From the NCBI GenBank assembly GCA_029204225.1, contig CM055107.1, forward strand, positions 7,474,873-7,538,872: a stretch of DNA of 64,000 nucleotides, written 5' to 3'. The stretch's first letter is position 1, and every line of letters begins with the position of its first letter. Source of the DNA: Diphasiastrum complanatum (taxonomy: Eukaryota; Streptophyta; Lycopodiopsida; Lycopodiales; Lycopodiaceae). This document shows, piece after piece, positions 1 through 11,530 of this stretch. A model generated the notes under the pieces. The model had not been told where the DNA came from and made no database searches. It worked only from the letters and a program-made list of their open reading frames with translations. The position numbers and the translations under genes are program-made.

Positions 1-860
1 TGGCAATTAACTTGAGTAATTGATTACTTCAGGATGAAGCTAATTGGTAAAACGATCAGTGTGATGTGGATTCACCGGGAATTGATGGTTTTTTGAATTA
101 TATTGCTTGTAAGATGCATGATTAGTGAATCATTTGGGTTCATCTGTTAAAATTGTGTGCATTGGATATACGGTATTCTTGGGATAGAGTATTCCTTAGT
201 TAAGGAATAGACTCAGCTCATTAGTGATTGTATCCCAGAGAGCTCAAATGGATAACGAATCATAATGAATCCAAGAATAACAACTGAATTGATATTCAAC
301 AGGACTTTGGGTATCTAGATGTGATTCTGGATTGTAATCTAAAGTTTTTGTAGTTGAAGATGATTGTCATTTTGGTATGCGTTCAGTCTTTAATTACCAG
401 TTGTTTATAGAACTTGAATATCTCGCATTTCAGTTAAAGAATCCTGATTGGAAAGTATTCCTAAAATCCAATATTTTCTCTATTGGGAAAGATTTTGGAA
501 TGATTCTTACTTTTCCTAAGTTATGTGGAACATATACTCCAGTATCCTGTAAATGATTAAGTATGATTTGGATTTCAGGAAATTATGATTGACGGATCAT
601 ATGAATCTAAATATTTATGGTTGACGAATCATAAATAGATACCTAATTATTGTCAGAGGATAATAAGGAATTGTAATGATTCTTAAGTGTGATGATTAAT
701 TCTTGATCCATTTTTTGAGTAAGAATTCAGCTATGTAAATTTTCAGTACGAAGAGCTGAGCCTCCGAATTGTGGTGTGCCAGCTACCATGTTAATAAAAA
801 GGGGCCAATAAATTGAGTAATGTGCCAAGTAGCTTAAATATATTATTAATTTTATTTGGG
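1..860. other. AT-rich stretch without recognisable gene
   Basis: No coding region, RNA gene or clear repeat end was recognised here. The sequence is AT-rich, with many short frames interrupted by stops. It lies directly upstream of a chromovirus 3' end on the same strand, so it may be the eroded body of that element, but no protein motif supports this. Confidence 0.4.
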
Positions 861-1500
861 AGACACTTTTACTTTGATTTGATATCTGATGAGGACATCA
901 AATTTTATAAAGGTGGGGTGATATTGTAAAGCTACGTTTACAAGCTTTACTTCCGGCGCCAGCAACGCCCCTGCTACTCCCGTCGCCATTGGCGCTGGCG
1001 CCACTGTGACCAGAATCCAGCCGGCACCAAGTTCCTATGGCTAAAAATATTTGATCGGTTCTACCGAAGTCTAGAGAGCTTAGATCGATGTGCAATCACC
1101 TCACACGATCTAGGCATGATTAAAGGAAACCTGGGGATCAATAAATTCTAGAGAGAGAAAATGACTTTCTAGAGAGAGAAAATCCTAGAGAGAGAAAATG
1201 TGCTTTACTGGCTTGGGTGGAGTACTTGGTCAGAGGGGAGGTGGCAAATCCCACCAACACTATAGGGGAGTGCGGGTTGCGACTCAGGGCGAGCTCCAAC
1301 CAAGTCTCAGCCTCCCTTGCTGGAATGTTGTCTTGGCGCCCGCCTTGTCATGCCAGTGCCCCGGAGACTAAGGTCGGTCACTATTGCGCCGGTGGCTCAA
1401 AGGGCGCTGGGACTTGAGCGGTTTCCCCAACACGCGCTTAAGTCTAACATTCATCCATCATGCACTTACGTAAAAGCCAACTCAAAAATGTAACAAGCTT
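861..1500 (+). mobile_element. Ty3/gypsy chromovirus remnant: 3' coding end plus LTR
   Basis: At about 885-930 the plus strand reads DEDIKFYKGG and then the start of an LTR-like region (TTGTAAAGCT). The same landmark occurs on the minus strand at about 2260-2300 (TGATGAGGACATCAA, then TTGTAAAGCT). That is the usual end of a chromovirus polyprotein next to its 3' LTR. The region 930-1450 shares CACCAACACTATAGGGG-type sequence with the minus-strand LTR around 1890-1920. This is a fossil fragment; most of the element is absent. Confidence 0.5.
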
Positions 1501-3385
1501 AACCATTCAGACTTAAGAAAACTGGAATCCCAACCAACCCGAAAGCCAACTCAGAAGGTAACCAAAGGCAAAGACAAGCCACACATGAAAGCCAAGACAT
1601 AGTGGTCGCCAAACTGACCAATTGGCATAGCGGCAAGCCACACGTCGGTGACGTGGACCCTTAGGCGCCGGCAACGCAAAAAGGTTGTAGTAAGGGTCCT
1701 TCCACTTGGACTAGTCCTGAAGGCAAAACCGAAATGGTAATCATCCCCAAGGATCAACTTTATTAAATTTGGAAGAGGTTACATTCATACATTGACTGAC
1801 CGGTCTCGAGGCCACCAACACGTGCTGATAGAGAGAGCTGAGACCTGGCGACTGGATTCCTGGCACTGGTTGAGCTACCCAAGTTTCTGTCTGCCAGACT
1901 CCCCCTATAGTTTTGGTGTGATTCGGCGCATCCTCTCTATCCTGAAACATAGTGCTTTCTGGTAAAACATGTTTTTTAGAACTTAGTTTTTATTTTCCTA
2001 ATTAAGCCTGGCAGGCCTGGCAAAATCAGTCTGGCTCCCGAACCTGGGTCCCGAGAGCCGTTCCGGTTGTAGAATCAACTTGCTTCCTGACTAGGCCATG
2101 ACTCGAGCTCCAGAGCTAGCTCGTGACTTGTGACTACTTGACTGGCTCACCACAGATCCGAGGCTCAGTCCTTGACGTTCTAACTTGCTCTGGGACCTTA
2201 GGGAGCGTCACCCCTTAGAGTCTTACAGGGCACGCTGGGTGCACTTGAGTCAGCTTTACAACATCCTCCCCTCGTTTGAAAAAGTTGATGTCCTCATCAG
2301 GGCCAAACTAGACCTAGGACGCATGGCACGGGCTTAATTCACCGGCCTTAACAACTTTGAATTAAAAATACATTTGCAGTAGCACTAGAAAAGTGTAGAT
2401 AAAGTTCACTTATGTAAAACTTGTGTAAAGTTGCAAGTGATTTATTGACAAACTTAAGAATGATATCTGGAAGTTCCTTGAACTTCAGAATGGCCATGAG
2501 TGTTCATACAGGAGGCATGCCACCAGGTAGTGCTTTGTGTGCCGATCTGGAAAAATGACTATTGCGTTGATTCTTCTGCAGATAATCCACCAGTACTTCA
2601 AGGGGCTCCCTCCTTAAGTTTGTCTTTGTACTCCCAAGAAGTCTCAATGAGTGGAGCCCGTCGCCACTTCACTAGATATTCACATTGAACGCCAGTTCGC
2701 TTTCTATGTGTCAATATTTGTTCTGGTACAAGCTGCCTCTTCGTATCATCAAGTGTCACTGGTGGGTGACGGAGTTTGTGTTGCCGATCAAATCGCTCAT
2801 CTGGTTTGTACCGTTTGAGTAATGAGATACAAAACACATTGTGTATATCGAAGCTGGATGGCAGCGCCAATCGGTAAGCCACTGAGTTGATCTTCTTGGT
2901 GACATAATATGGCCCTGCATAAGGTCGAACGAACCTATGAGAGAAACCTTTTGGTAACGCAATGTTCTTTGTGTTCAGCCACACTTGATCACCTTCCTCA
3001 AATTCCAGTTCTCGTCAATGTGGGTTTACGTCAACTGCCATACTTTGGGACTGCTCTAAAAATGACTTCACCTCTGTCAGCTTTGTGTGCCACTCATTGA
3101 TGAATTCTTCCACAGTGGGTACTGGAGTTTCTTTCATGCTTGTAAGAAAAGAGCTTGGAACAATCGGTAGCCGACCATTGCTTATCTCGAAGGGTGCCCT
3201 TCCAGTAGATCTGTTCACTTGGTTGTTATGTGCAAACTCGAGAATATCCAAGTAGTTGACCCAATCGGATTGGTCCCAAGCGACATAATTTCGTAAATAT
3301 TGTTCAATCTGTCGATTGACTTGTTCTGTTTGCCCATCTGTCTGAGGGTGATATGCAATGCTGAAATTCAGTCCAGTTCCCACGA
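1501..3385 (-). mobile_element. Ty3/gypsy chromovirus remnant: integrase 3' half, chromodomain, LTR
   Basis: The minus strand carries the integrase core with the motif YHPQTDGQTEQVNR (about 3290-3360), then the integrase C-terminal region (GPYYVTKKINSVAYRL), then a chromodomain (EYLVKWRRAPLIETSWE, about 2610-2680). The polyprotein tail at about 2260-2300 leads into an LTR extending down toward 1500. Integrase plus chromodomain places it among the chromoviruses. It is broken in several places and cut at about 3385, where a plus-strand integrase of another Ty3 lineage begins without a gap. Protease, RT and RNase H are missing. Confidence 0.8.
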
Positions 3386-4030
3386 GGTGGACTACCTCAC
3401 CAAGTGGGTCGAAGCCAAGGTAGTAAGAGTAGCTCATGCTAGGACCACTGCCAAGTTCGTTTATGAAAATATCATTGTACGTTTTGGGTGCCCGGTAGAG
3501 CTAGTCAGAAATGGTAATGGGCAAGCAGAATCATCCAATAGGATCTTGTGTAGTGTGCTCACGAAAATAGTTGAAGCTAGCAAATCAGATTGGGAACATA
3601 AATTGCATGGTGCTTTGTGGGCATTCAGGACAGCATATAAAGGAAGCACTGATCAAACACCCTTCCAATTGGTATATGGTTAGGATGCTGCGATGCCAAT
3701 AGAGTTTTTAGTTCCTTCATTAAGGATTGCCACCACACAATGCCTTAATGAGTCCAAATCTCTACAACTACGCCAAACTCTGTGAAACACGATTACTAGT
3801 TGTGCATGCACTGGTAGCTGAAAAGGAAAGACACAAAGCATGGCATGATCGTAGATTACAAAAGATCTTCATTTCGGAGATCTGGTCCTGTTGTATAAAA
3901 CCAAGGCGATCAAGGGAAAGTTAAAATTCACAGGAGCAGGTCCTTATCGGATCAAGGAAACTCTTTCATGGAGCCGTGAATCTAAAAAAGCTAGATGGGA
4001 CACCATTTGATACACCCATCAACGGTAGCT

Positions 4031-5140
4031 AGTGGCACAAGTATTGGCCACCACAGTAAGGGAGATCCAGATTGATGATGGCATGTTACGAAAAGCTATT
4101 TATGGTAAACCATCACAACTAGATCTAGGAAGATCAAGCCAAATCAAGCTAGATCCATCAAGAATCAGCCAGATCTGGCAAGATCGGAAAAATCCATCAG
4201 AATCCAAGAAGGATCCAGATCCAGATAGGATCAAGAAGGAAGCAGATCATCGGATTGACTAATGGATCTGTTACCAAGTATCCATCAGAACTTTCAGAGA
4301 ACTACCAACAGTCAGATCAAGCCTAGATGAAGCTGATTACCAGTTCACAAAAGTTAAAAATCAGAAAATATGGAGATCTCATCAAAAAACACACTATGAA
4401 AGAGCACTTTTTTCATGATTTTTTGAGATCCCTTGGGAGATAGCTCTTGAAACTTGGACGGTCACCACATCTGACCCAGATGCATCCATAAAAACCTCTG
4501 TGAGAGTTCCTGATAGAGGAATCACCATTTTCTAGTGAGTGCGAGGGTTCTCAGGAGCTGAATTTTCAGAACCCTCGCAGAGCATCAAGATCATCTTACC
4601 AACCCTCGCAAAGTGCCTTAATGGAATCAGGATAGTGAAATTAGTCTGCCTACATGGTCTGATCTTGAAAATTCAATGACAGGAGCAAGTTGTGCTAGAG
4701 ATCACTTCCTGTGAGAGTTGAACCCTCATAGACAGTCTAAACCCTCGCAGAACCTTCGCATAGCAGTCAAATCACCTTTTGGACTCTCCCAGACTTCCCT
4801 GAGGTCTTAGAATTTTGTGAAGAAGGTGCCTGCCAAAATTTGGGTGGAACTGAGCAAAGGAAAGTGGATTTCACCTAATACGCACTCTAAATTTCGCTAT
4901 ATAAGGGCTGAATTCGAGTCATTTGTCACCTTTGCTAGCAAAGCTTTGCCAAAATTTACACTGAAATTACCAAGTTCTCCGTTTGCGACCAAACTTCCTA
5001 CCAGCTAACACCGATCTGCGCTCTGAACTACACTTCTTGTCATCCAACACTCGTTATTCACCATTTTTTGTCGTTTCCACACCTTTTTCCATTTTTCATC
5101 GTTTTTCCTACTTTTTTGACCTCCAATCATTACTGCTAAC
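4031..5140 (+). other. Post-integrase spacer of element A with repeated AACCCTCGC motif
   Basis: This 1.1 kb stretch between integrase and accessory ORF has no coding signature. It opens with purine-rich GATC-containing short repeats (4130-4260). It then holds copies of AACCCTCGC or close variants at 4570, 4601, 4721, 4740 and 4751, plus one in reverse orientation at 4541. The equivalent spacer of element B (21.8-22.6 kb) carries the variant AACCTTCGC in the same way. Confidence 0.5.
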
Positions 5141-5179
5141 ATGGCCTCCTCATCCTTTGAAGACTCTGGCACCAAATAG

Positions 5180-5953
5180 GTGATCCAACATCAAATCCCT
5201 GAGGCCACACAGATTTGGCGTTTACCTTCTGACGCTCTGATCCAACCATGGCTGCAGACAGCCAGCCCACTTCTACAAGCAATGGGTTTTTACCCGACGC
5301 TTTTTCATTCTGAGATTAACATGGGCCTCGACCTTCATGCTTACGCCACCTGGGATGAGGAAAAGACTCGTTTTCACTTCCTGTACCAAGGTACCACGTA
5401 CAAGGTCAGGATTAACGCAGACTCGATGGTCACCATTGGCATTATGTCCAGTGATCGTCAACCCATCTCCCATTGCCATGCCAAAACTCTAATCAAACCG
5501 TTCGTCACCCAAACTGCACCCGAAATCCCAATCCAGACTAACAATGTTTACCTGATAGATGATATCACGGAACCCGTCATTCAGACGGCTACGCATCTGT
5601 TGAATAACTTTCTGGTTATTTCAACATTTTGCAAGAACGGAATCCAGTGTAAGTTGTTGACTCAAATAGTAGAATCTTTTTTGGAATTTCCTAGCCCCTC
5701 AATTGTGCCATACAACTGGCATAGCTTCCTTATTCGTGAACTAACCAACTCCATCAAACCCAACAATCGTGAGCGTATCGCAGCAGGCCCCCTGTTGTGT
5801 AACTTTGCCTGCGCACTTCTCGAGGCAAAAGTGCATGGTTTCCAACGCTCATCCCTTCTGTCTACCCTTGTGCCACACACTAACCTTTATCCGCCATCTC
5901 AAGTGTCCACCTCCTCCCAACCTGCAGTTATTAACACAACGGCCAACAAATGA
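5180..5953 (+). CDS. Ty3/gypsy post-integrase accessory ORF (element A)
   Basis: This is an open stretch of 257 codons lying 1.1 kb after the integrase of element A. Its product is unknown. It has alternating hydrophobic and charged segments without signal peptide or membrane helices. It aligns by eye with the accessory ORF of element B (22.7-23.6 kb): both share F(H/L)-F-G-T-(Y/H)KVR, then EP-I-A-LLNNFL, a YNW-F motif and E-K-HGF near the end. The general pattern resembles the 'putative plant transposon protein' domain found with Athila-like elements, but that is inference. No env features (signal peptide, transmembrane helix, furin-like site) are visible. Confidence 0.5.
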   Translation: MIQHQIPEATQIWRLPSDALIQPWLQTASPLLQAMGFYPTLFHSEINMGLDLHAYATWDEEKTRFHFLYQGTTYKVRINADSMVTIGIMSSDRQPISHCHAKTLIKPFVTQTAPEIPIQTNNVYLIDDITEPVIQTATHLLNNFLVISTFCKNGIQCKLLTQIVESFLEFPSPSIVPYNWHSFLIRELTNSIKPNNRERIAAGPLLCNFACALLEAKVHGFQRSSLLSTLVPHTNLYPPSQVSTSSQPAVINTTANK

Positions 5954-7587
5954 ATGTGTGGCACTGCCTCTACATCCACATCTCCACCTGCTACCCGAAG
6001 ATGTGCCTCCACTACCGCACTAACCACTCCATCAACCACCACAACTTCTTCTTCCGTGTAGCCCTCCACTCCGATCTCGATTGTTACTACCTCTCTTCCT
6101 GTTCCATCCACATCTGTTTTTGTCTCCATCCCCGCTTCCTCTATTGATACTACGTCCATCTCTGCTCCATTATCCACTACTCCGTCCATCACCATCGCAT
6201 CCTCCATCACTCCTACCGCCATTGTTTCTCCTTTCATATTTGATCCCGCCGATTCTCAGTTGTCTCTTGACACTCTATTGTGGATGCAAGTTATCGATTT
6301 TCACCCCCACTCCAGACACTTTCTGCTCCATCCTCACCTTCTTCCATACTCCACACCACTCTCCAGTTGCCCTCTGTTCCTCCCATCCTCTCGTTTGGAC
6401 AAACCGTCCTCACCCCTATTTCCACAGTTGCTTCTCAAACCAGACAGAGTTCAACAACTATCGGACCAGCGCAACTCATGAGCTCGCCTAGGCCAAGCAA
6501 GCCCTCAAGGCCTGCCAAAAATTCATGGAAACGAAGGCCTAGCCAACCCCCGTGGTAATTCCACCACCACCTATTTTTGACGCTGCACAAGCCAGCACAA
6601 GCCAAGACCAGAGCCAGCAGGCAGCAGGGGGATTTCACCAAGATCAAGGGTCTGAAGGCCAAGACCAAGGGCAGGCGGATACGGCTGCTGAGATGTGAGA
6701 CCAGGACCAAGGCGCAGCTACCAGCCAAAGCCAAGCTACATCATCTAGAGGTTCGCGCATGATATCTACCAGCCGGGCCTTCAGACGACCCAAATCCGTG
6801 GGGGAGAAAATCAACGAATTCCTATCAAAGTATCCCCACAAGTCATCAAGAGGAGGCTGACAGATATCATTTTCGGCTTTGACCATAAGGGACAAAGAAC
6901 TGCAAGCATTACCCGCCCTCCAACCACAACCAAAGTGGCGTCAGAAGTTGTTCAAAAGAGACTCTATGGCCATCAGGGCCTACGTGATGAGTCCACAACA
7001 ATTATGTGTGAACGCGCACTTTCTGCCATGTCCACGAAGATCCAAATGGGAGGAATGCGGCACCCCTCTGGACAAGATTACACTTCAGAATTTTAATTGG
7101 CCGGTCATACCATATGAATATGGGTGGACTATGGATGTAGACCCTAGAAGGGCTCCGACCGTGTTCGCAAACCAATATATCAATTGCCCTGATCCAACAG
7201 TCCATGCGACAACCACTTACACCTGGGACTTAGAACATTTAATGGGGATTGAAACTAAATGAGACAATTTTCTCCCATCCATATTCTTTGACGTTAATAA
7301 GACGCTACCTTCAGACAAAGTCAAAGATCAGTTGCCAATTGCTCGCGTGTATTACCGAGCTGCGCTTCAGGGTGATCCATGGACACGCAGATTCCAAACA
7401 TGGGTCGACCAAGATTGGCTGCGAGGAGCCCACAAGTCCCTTCACATGCCCAAGGACTTGAAGAAACTAGACCGCCTCAACTTTATGGAGGACGTCACCA
7501 CCTACCTGATCCAACAAAGGCGGGCGAAGAAAACGCTATACTAAACAGGCAGAGTGCCAAGGGACCGGCACTACTTCAGGCCGTGGG

Positions 7588-8405
7588 TCCTGTTGGGGGT
7601 ATTTCCAACAAAGTGTAAATAAATATATTCGACTAAAAAAATGTGTTGCGAGGGCATGACATCCTACGTGTATAAGCCCATGGCCCAATGAGCACGCAAG
7701 TGGAGTTGTAAATAAAATAATAGACTTGGGCCCTTTGTAATTAAAATAAAACTTGAGGCCCAAAGTCAATTTTAAACTTAGAGTTTACTTTTTAGAGTTG
7801 GGTCCAATTTTGGACTCACGTGAATCTTGTGATTTCCAATGTACTTTTTGTGGACCCTTGGATCAAGTTGGGTCCAAGATGAATGGATAGGATCAATGTG
7901 AATATTAGCCAATAGGATTGAGGGGCAAGGGCCTTTCCCATTTTATAAAAAGACACCATTTGTACACTATTTCCATGCTTAATAGAGAGGAGGAGACTCT
8001 ACCATTTTGAGAGCTCAAGCATCCTCATTTGCTAATCAATCTTGCTTATGCTATTGTTGTGATTGCTTGTTATTTTCATTTCCCATGCTTTTTGGTTTAT
8101 GCTAGTTAAGGTTTTTTCATAAGCAATGACATTGAGCATTTGAGCTAACCTCCATCTCATCTCTCTATCTTCTCTCTTCTCTTCTCTCTTCCTCTCCTTT
8201 TCTATCCCTTTCCCTCACCCAAATCAAGATGAATGTTAGTGTAGAGGAGTAGAGTTAAAGGAGAGTAGTATTAGTGGTGAATAGAGTTAGATGCAAAGTA
8301 GGAAACTAACTAAAATTAGCATCTATGCATAGTTAGGTACCTATCCAGTGATCTAACCCTTGTTGACAAGCAGGAGGGCTATACTATGCAAGATCTTCGA
8401 CCCTA
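7588..8405 (+). mobile_element. 3' LTR of element A (probable)
   Basis: It starts with TGTTGGGGGTATTTCC just after the last accessory coding signal, and contains a TATA-like box near 7940 and a pyrimidine-rich tract near 8160-8220. The outer end is not resolved because antisense copia sequence of element D begins at about 8406. No protein is encoded. Confidence 0.45.
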
Positions 8406-8413
8406 CACTGACT

Positions 8414-8985
8414 GTACAACTTGAAAAGGCTTTGTAGATCTAGATGTAGATCTAGTATAAGGTAGTCTATGTGACTTTGACAAAGCACAAGACTCACAAA
8501 CATGATTGATGCTACTTAAGGAACTTGGAAAGCCAATAACAACTTGCTTTCTAGCTGCCCATTACCTCCAATGCTTTGAAGTTGAGATGCCCCTACCTCT
8601 TATGCCACACCTCTTGCATGGATATTTGATCACTTGCCGCACATCCAACTTGGTTAGCAATACCCAACAATATCTACTAAAATCATCAATGAAATTTACA
8701 TACATCTTAGCTCCACTATTGCTAATTGTAGTAATTCCATGAATATCCAAATGTACAACTTGAAAAGTCTTTGTAGATCTAGATGTAGATCTAGTATAAG
8801 GTAGTCTATGTGACTTTGACAAAGCACAAGACTCACAAACATGATTGATGCTACTCAAGGAACTTGGAAGGTCAATCACAACTTGCTTTCTAGCCATTAC
8901 CTCTAATACTTTGAAGTTGAGATGCCCCATCCTCTTATACCAAACCTCTTGCATGGATATTTGCTCACTTGCCACACATCCAATT
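8414..8985. repeat. Tandem duplication of about 340 bp inside copia element D
   Basis: The sequence starting TGTACAACTTGAAAAGGCTT at 8414 recurs nearly unchanged from about 8753. Both copies run on through the same integrase segment (the GATTGATGCTACT region). The unit is about 339 bp and the two copies differ at scattered positions, so the duplication is old. Confidence 0.75.
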
Positions 8986-11382
8986 TGGTTAGCAATAACA
9001 CAAGCATCTAGTTTGAATAACTTCCCTTGCCTTTTACCTTTTGCAATCAAGACATCCTTCCTTTTGATCTCCATTAAACTCCACTTTAAGACCTTTGTTT
9101 AGCAATTGACTCACACTAAGTAGGTTCTTAGTAATAGATGGAATGAACAAAACATCCTTCAAATCAACATTCCTATTTGTAGAGAGAGAAATAGGTATTG
9201 TGCCAATCCCTTTGATTGCACACTTACCATCATTGGCCTTGTAGATCACCCTCTTGTCATCTCCATATGTTGGCAATAAAGAAGTGAAATACTCCTTGTG
9301 AAAAGTCATGTGTGAGCTTGCTCCACTCTCAATCCACCACGGATCAATATCTCCAACAATAGAACTCAAACATGAAGACATCAAAAAAGCATCATCATTT
9401 GTGTTTTGAGCATCAACACCATCCTCATCAAGAGTTAGATTACCTTGCTTGCCTCCTTGATCTCTCTTCTTTTTGTAGCAATCACTTCCAAACTACTGCC
9501 CCTTGATGCCACAATAGAAGCACTTCAATTTAGACCTATCTTTCTTCTTACCAAAGAAGAAGACTCACCATCTTGTCCTTTAGATCACTTGCCCGTACCT
9601 TTGCCCTTGAACTTGTCCTTGATGAACATGGCCTCCTCATCTTGAGATGTCAATGTTTCTCATTGATCAAGATCTCTTGAAGATCCACCAAACTTGGCAA
9701 ATTTTTTTGAATAGTTTTGTACAATGTTAGCATGAGCATCCAACAAATTTTTAATAATGACTTGAACAAGCTCTCCTTCATAAATGCTCTCATTAATGCA
9801 AGCTAACTCATCACTTAAAGTCTTCACTCTCAAAACAAAAGTATTAGGACTTTCTTTTTTCTTTTGTATGCTTTGAAAGATTTGTCTTCTTAGAGTCAAC
9901 ACTCTAGATGTAGACTTGGATTCATAAAGCTTCTTCAAAGCTTCCCAAGCCTCTCGAGATAAATTGGACTTACCAATCTCCTTGAGTAGCTCGTTGTAGC
10001 ATTCATCTTGATCATGTGTAGAGCTTTCTTTGCTCTCTTGTCATACCTCGCTTGATCTTGTTGAACCAAGGGTCTCTCCTCCAACCCTACAACAATATCC
10101 ATCAACTCATGCATTTCAAGAAGTGATTCCATTCTCACCATCCATGTAGAGTAGTTGGATGAGGTAAGCTTGTCATTGCCTTCCTACATGAATCCACTCA
10201 TTGTAGCCATGTTGCAATGACCTGGTCTTTCTCTTTCAACCTGTTCTAATGCACAAAGCACTCTTTTGAAATACAACAAATGTTTCCAAAAAGAAATCAA
10301 GATATGGAACCTCTCAATTCTCTTCTAGCACTTATCACTAGCAAATCAACACATAGAATGAAGAAATCTTGATCAACCTATGATCTACCAACAATCTAAT
10401 GAATCTTGCCTATTTGTCAAATTGCCAATCTAGATCAACATTTGTATGACTAGATTTTTGATAGATTGTTAAGTAAGCATCCAATCAACCTCGGGGATCT
10501 TTCTAAGATCCACTTATGGTCCTAAAGTACAGTACTTTCATAATTTATACATGGTAGCACTACAATTACAAGAATGCCTAATGGATAGATTTACAATCTA
10601 GATATTAAGGCACTACATGTTGTTAGCAGTCGCTATTGAGCTGAATCTATTTTGTTAGAGATTCTATGAAAATCATGGGCATGAAGATAGATAGTTGACT
10701 CAATAGGATATCAACTTTAGCAGCTTCGACAATTGTCGAGTCGAGTGTCTTCGACATGATCGATCAGAGCAGATTTGATGAGTGTCGATTAGAAGCTTGT
10801 CATATTGATATATGTTTGCAATTTTTGTGTATTTTGGAAGATTGTTCAAAAACATACATATTTATGTAGAGTATGCGACTGTACAAATCTTTATAATAAA
10901 AAAGAAAAGAATAAAAGTTTTTCTTGAATGGATCTAGATTAGCTAAGAGATAGGGATGGAGAGGATAGGAATCCAACATTGCTATGCACAAATACCAAAG
11001 GACATCATAAAGAAGCTGGGATCTCACATTATGCAACCTCAAAAAATAGAGATCCAATCACAATTAGAGTTTTGACAAAATTACAAAAAAAATGAATCTT
11101 CCAATTTCTACATGCAATTGCAACAAAGTTGATATTGAATCTTGTAGCCTCCAACGAAGACTTTCTAATGCATCAAAAATCAACCAATTTTAGTAAGCCA
11201 AGTGTGAAATCGGAATTCCTCAAGTTCATAAACCTAAATTGAGTTTGGATCTACGAAAGATCAATTCTACATATGCAAAATTCTTGATTTTTGAGTAGAA
11301 ACTATTCTAGCATGCTCTAGAGATAGAAGCTCCTCCAAATCTTTGATAAATGTGAATGATCCTTTCATAACCTGCAACACAA

Positions 11383-11530
11383 GCTCTGATACCATGTGAA
11401 GATTTTTTTCGGGCTAAGGATTGAACCTAGGACCTCCCCCATTCCAGTGGGGTGCTCTACCACTAAGCTACTTATCCATTTGTGTTCCTAGAGTGTTGTG
11501 CAAGGGCTGTAGCCTTGACACTTTCTAACA
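11383..11530 (-). mobile_element. Short tRNA-like LTR and PBS of copia element D
   Basis: On the minus strand this LTR starts TGTTAGAAAGTGTCAAGG (outer end 11530) and ends TTCACA (11395), about 136 bp, very short for copia. It is followed at once by TGGTATCAGAGC, the usual plant tRNA-iMet primer site. Inside, at about 11415-11480, is a tRNA-like block: box A-like TAGCTTAGTGGTAGAGC, a C-rich/G-rich hairpin, and box B-like GGTTCAATCC. The LTR is closely similar to those of the TRIM at 35.0-35.4 kb. Confidence 0.75.

Larger units (their letters stand above)
3386..8405 (+). mobile_element. Ty3/gypsy element A: integrase, spacer, accessory ORFs, 3' LTR
   Basis: Parts in order: integrase from about 3386 (VDYLTKWVEAK, then the conserved GQAESSNRILCSV and ALWAFRTAYKGSTDQTPFQL) to about 4030; a non-coding spacer to about 5140; an accessory ORF (5180-5953); a Ser/Thr/Pro-rich region to about 6500; a second accessory domain (about 6860-7560) whose WR-LF motifs recur in element C; and an LTR starting near 7588 (TGTTGGGGGTATTTCC) with a TATA-like TTTTATAAAAAG at about 7940. 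The integrase lacks a chromodomain, and the layout resembles Athila/Tat elements with an extra ORF after pol. It is truncated at its 5' side and broken several times. Confidence 0.75.
8406..11530 (-). mobile_element. Ty1/copia element D, antisense
   Basis: Reading the minus strand: a short LTR (11395-11530); a primer-binding site complementary to initiator tRNA-Met (11383-11394, TGGTATCAGAGC); a leader; gag (about 10225-9660, UBN2-type); a zinc-knuckle region (about 9550-9480); copia protease with WWIESGASSHM (9384-9034); and the GAG-pre-integrase domain plus integrase start (WYKRMGHLNF, FIDDFSRYCWV; about 9030-8560). The pieces are in canonical copia order. RT, RNase H and the 3' LTR are absent. 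A segment of about 340 bp at the 3' side is duplicated in tandem. The element is broken in several places. Whether the whole leader belongs to this copy is uncertain. Confidence 0.8.

Noticed and set aside
5950-6560. Overlapping Ser/Pro/His-rich frames after the element A accessory ORF
   Set aside because: Low-complexity composition gives several open frames at once; none has a recognisable domain.
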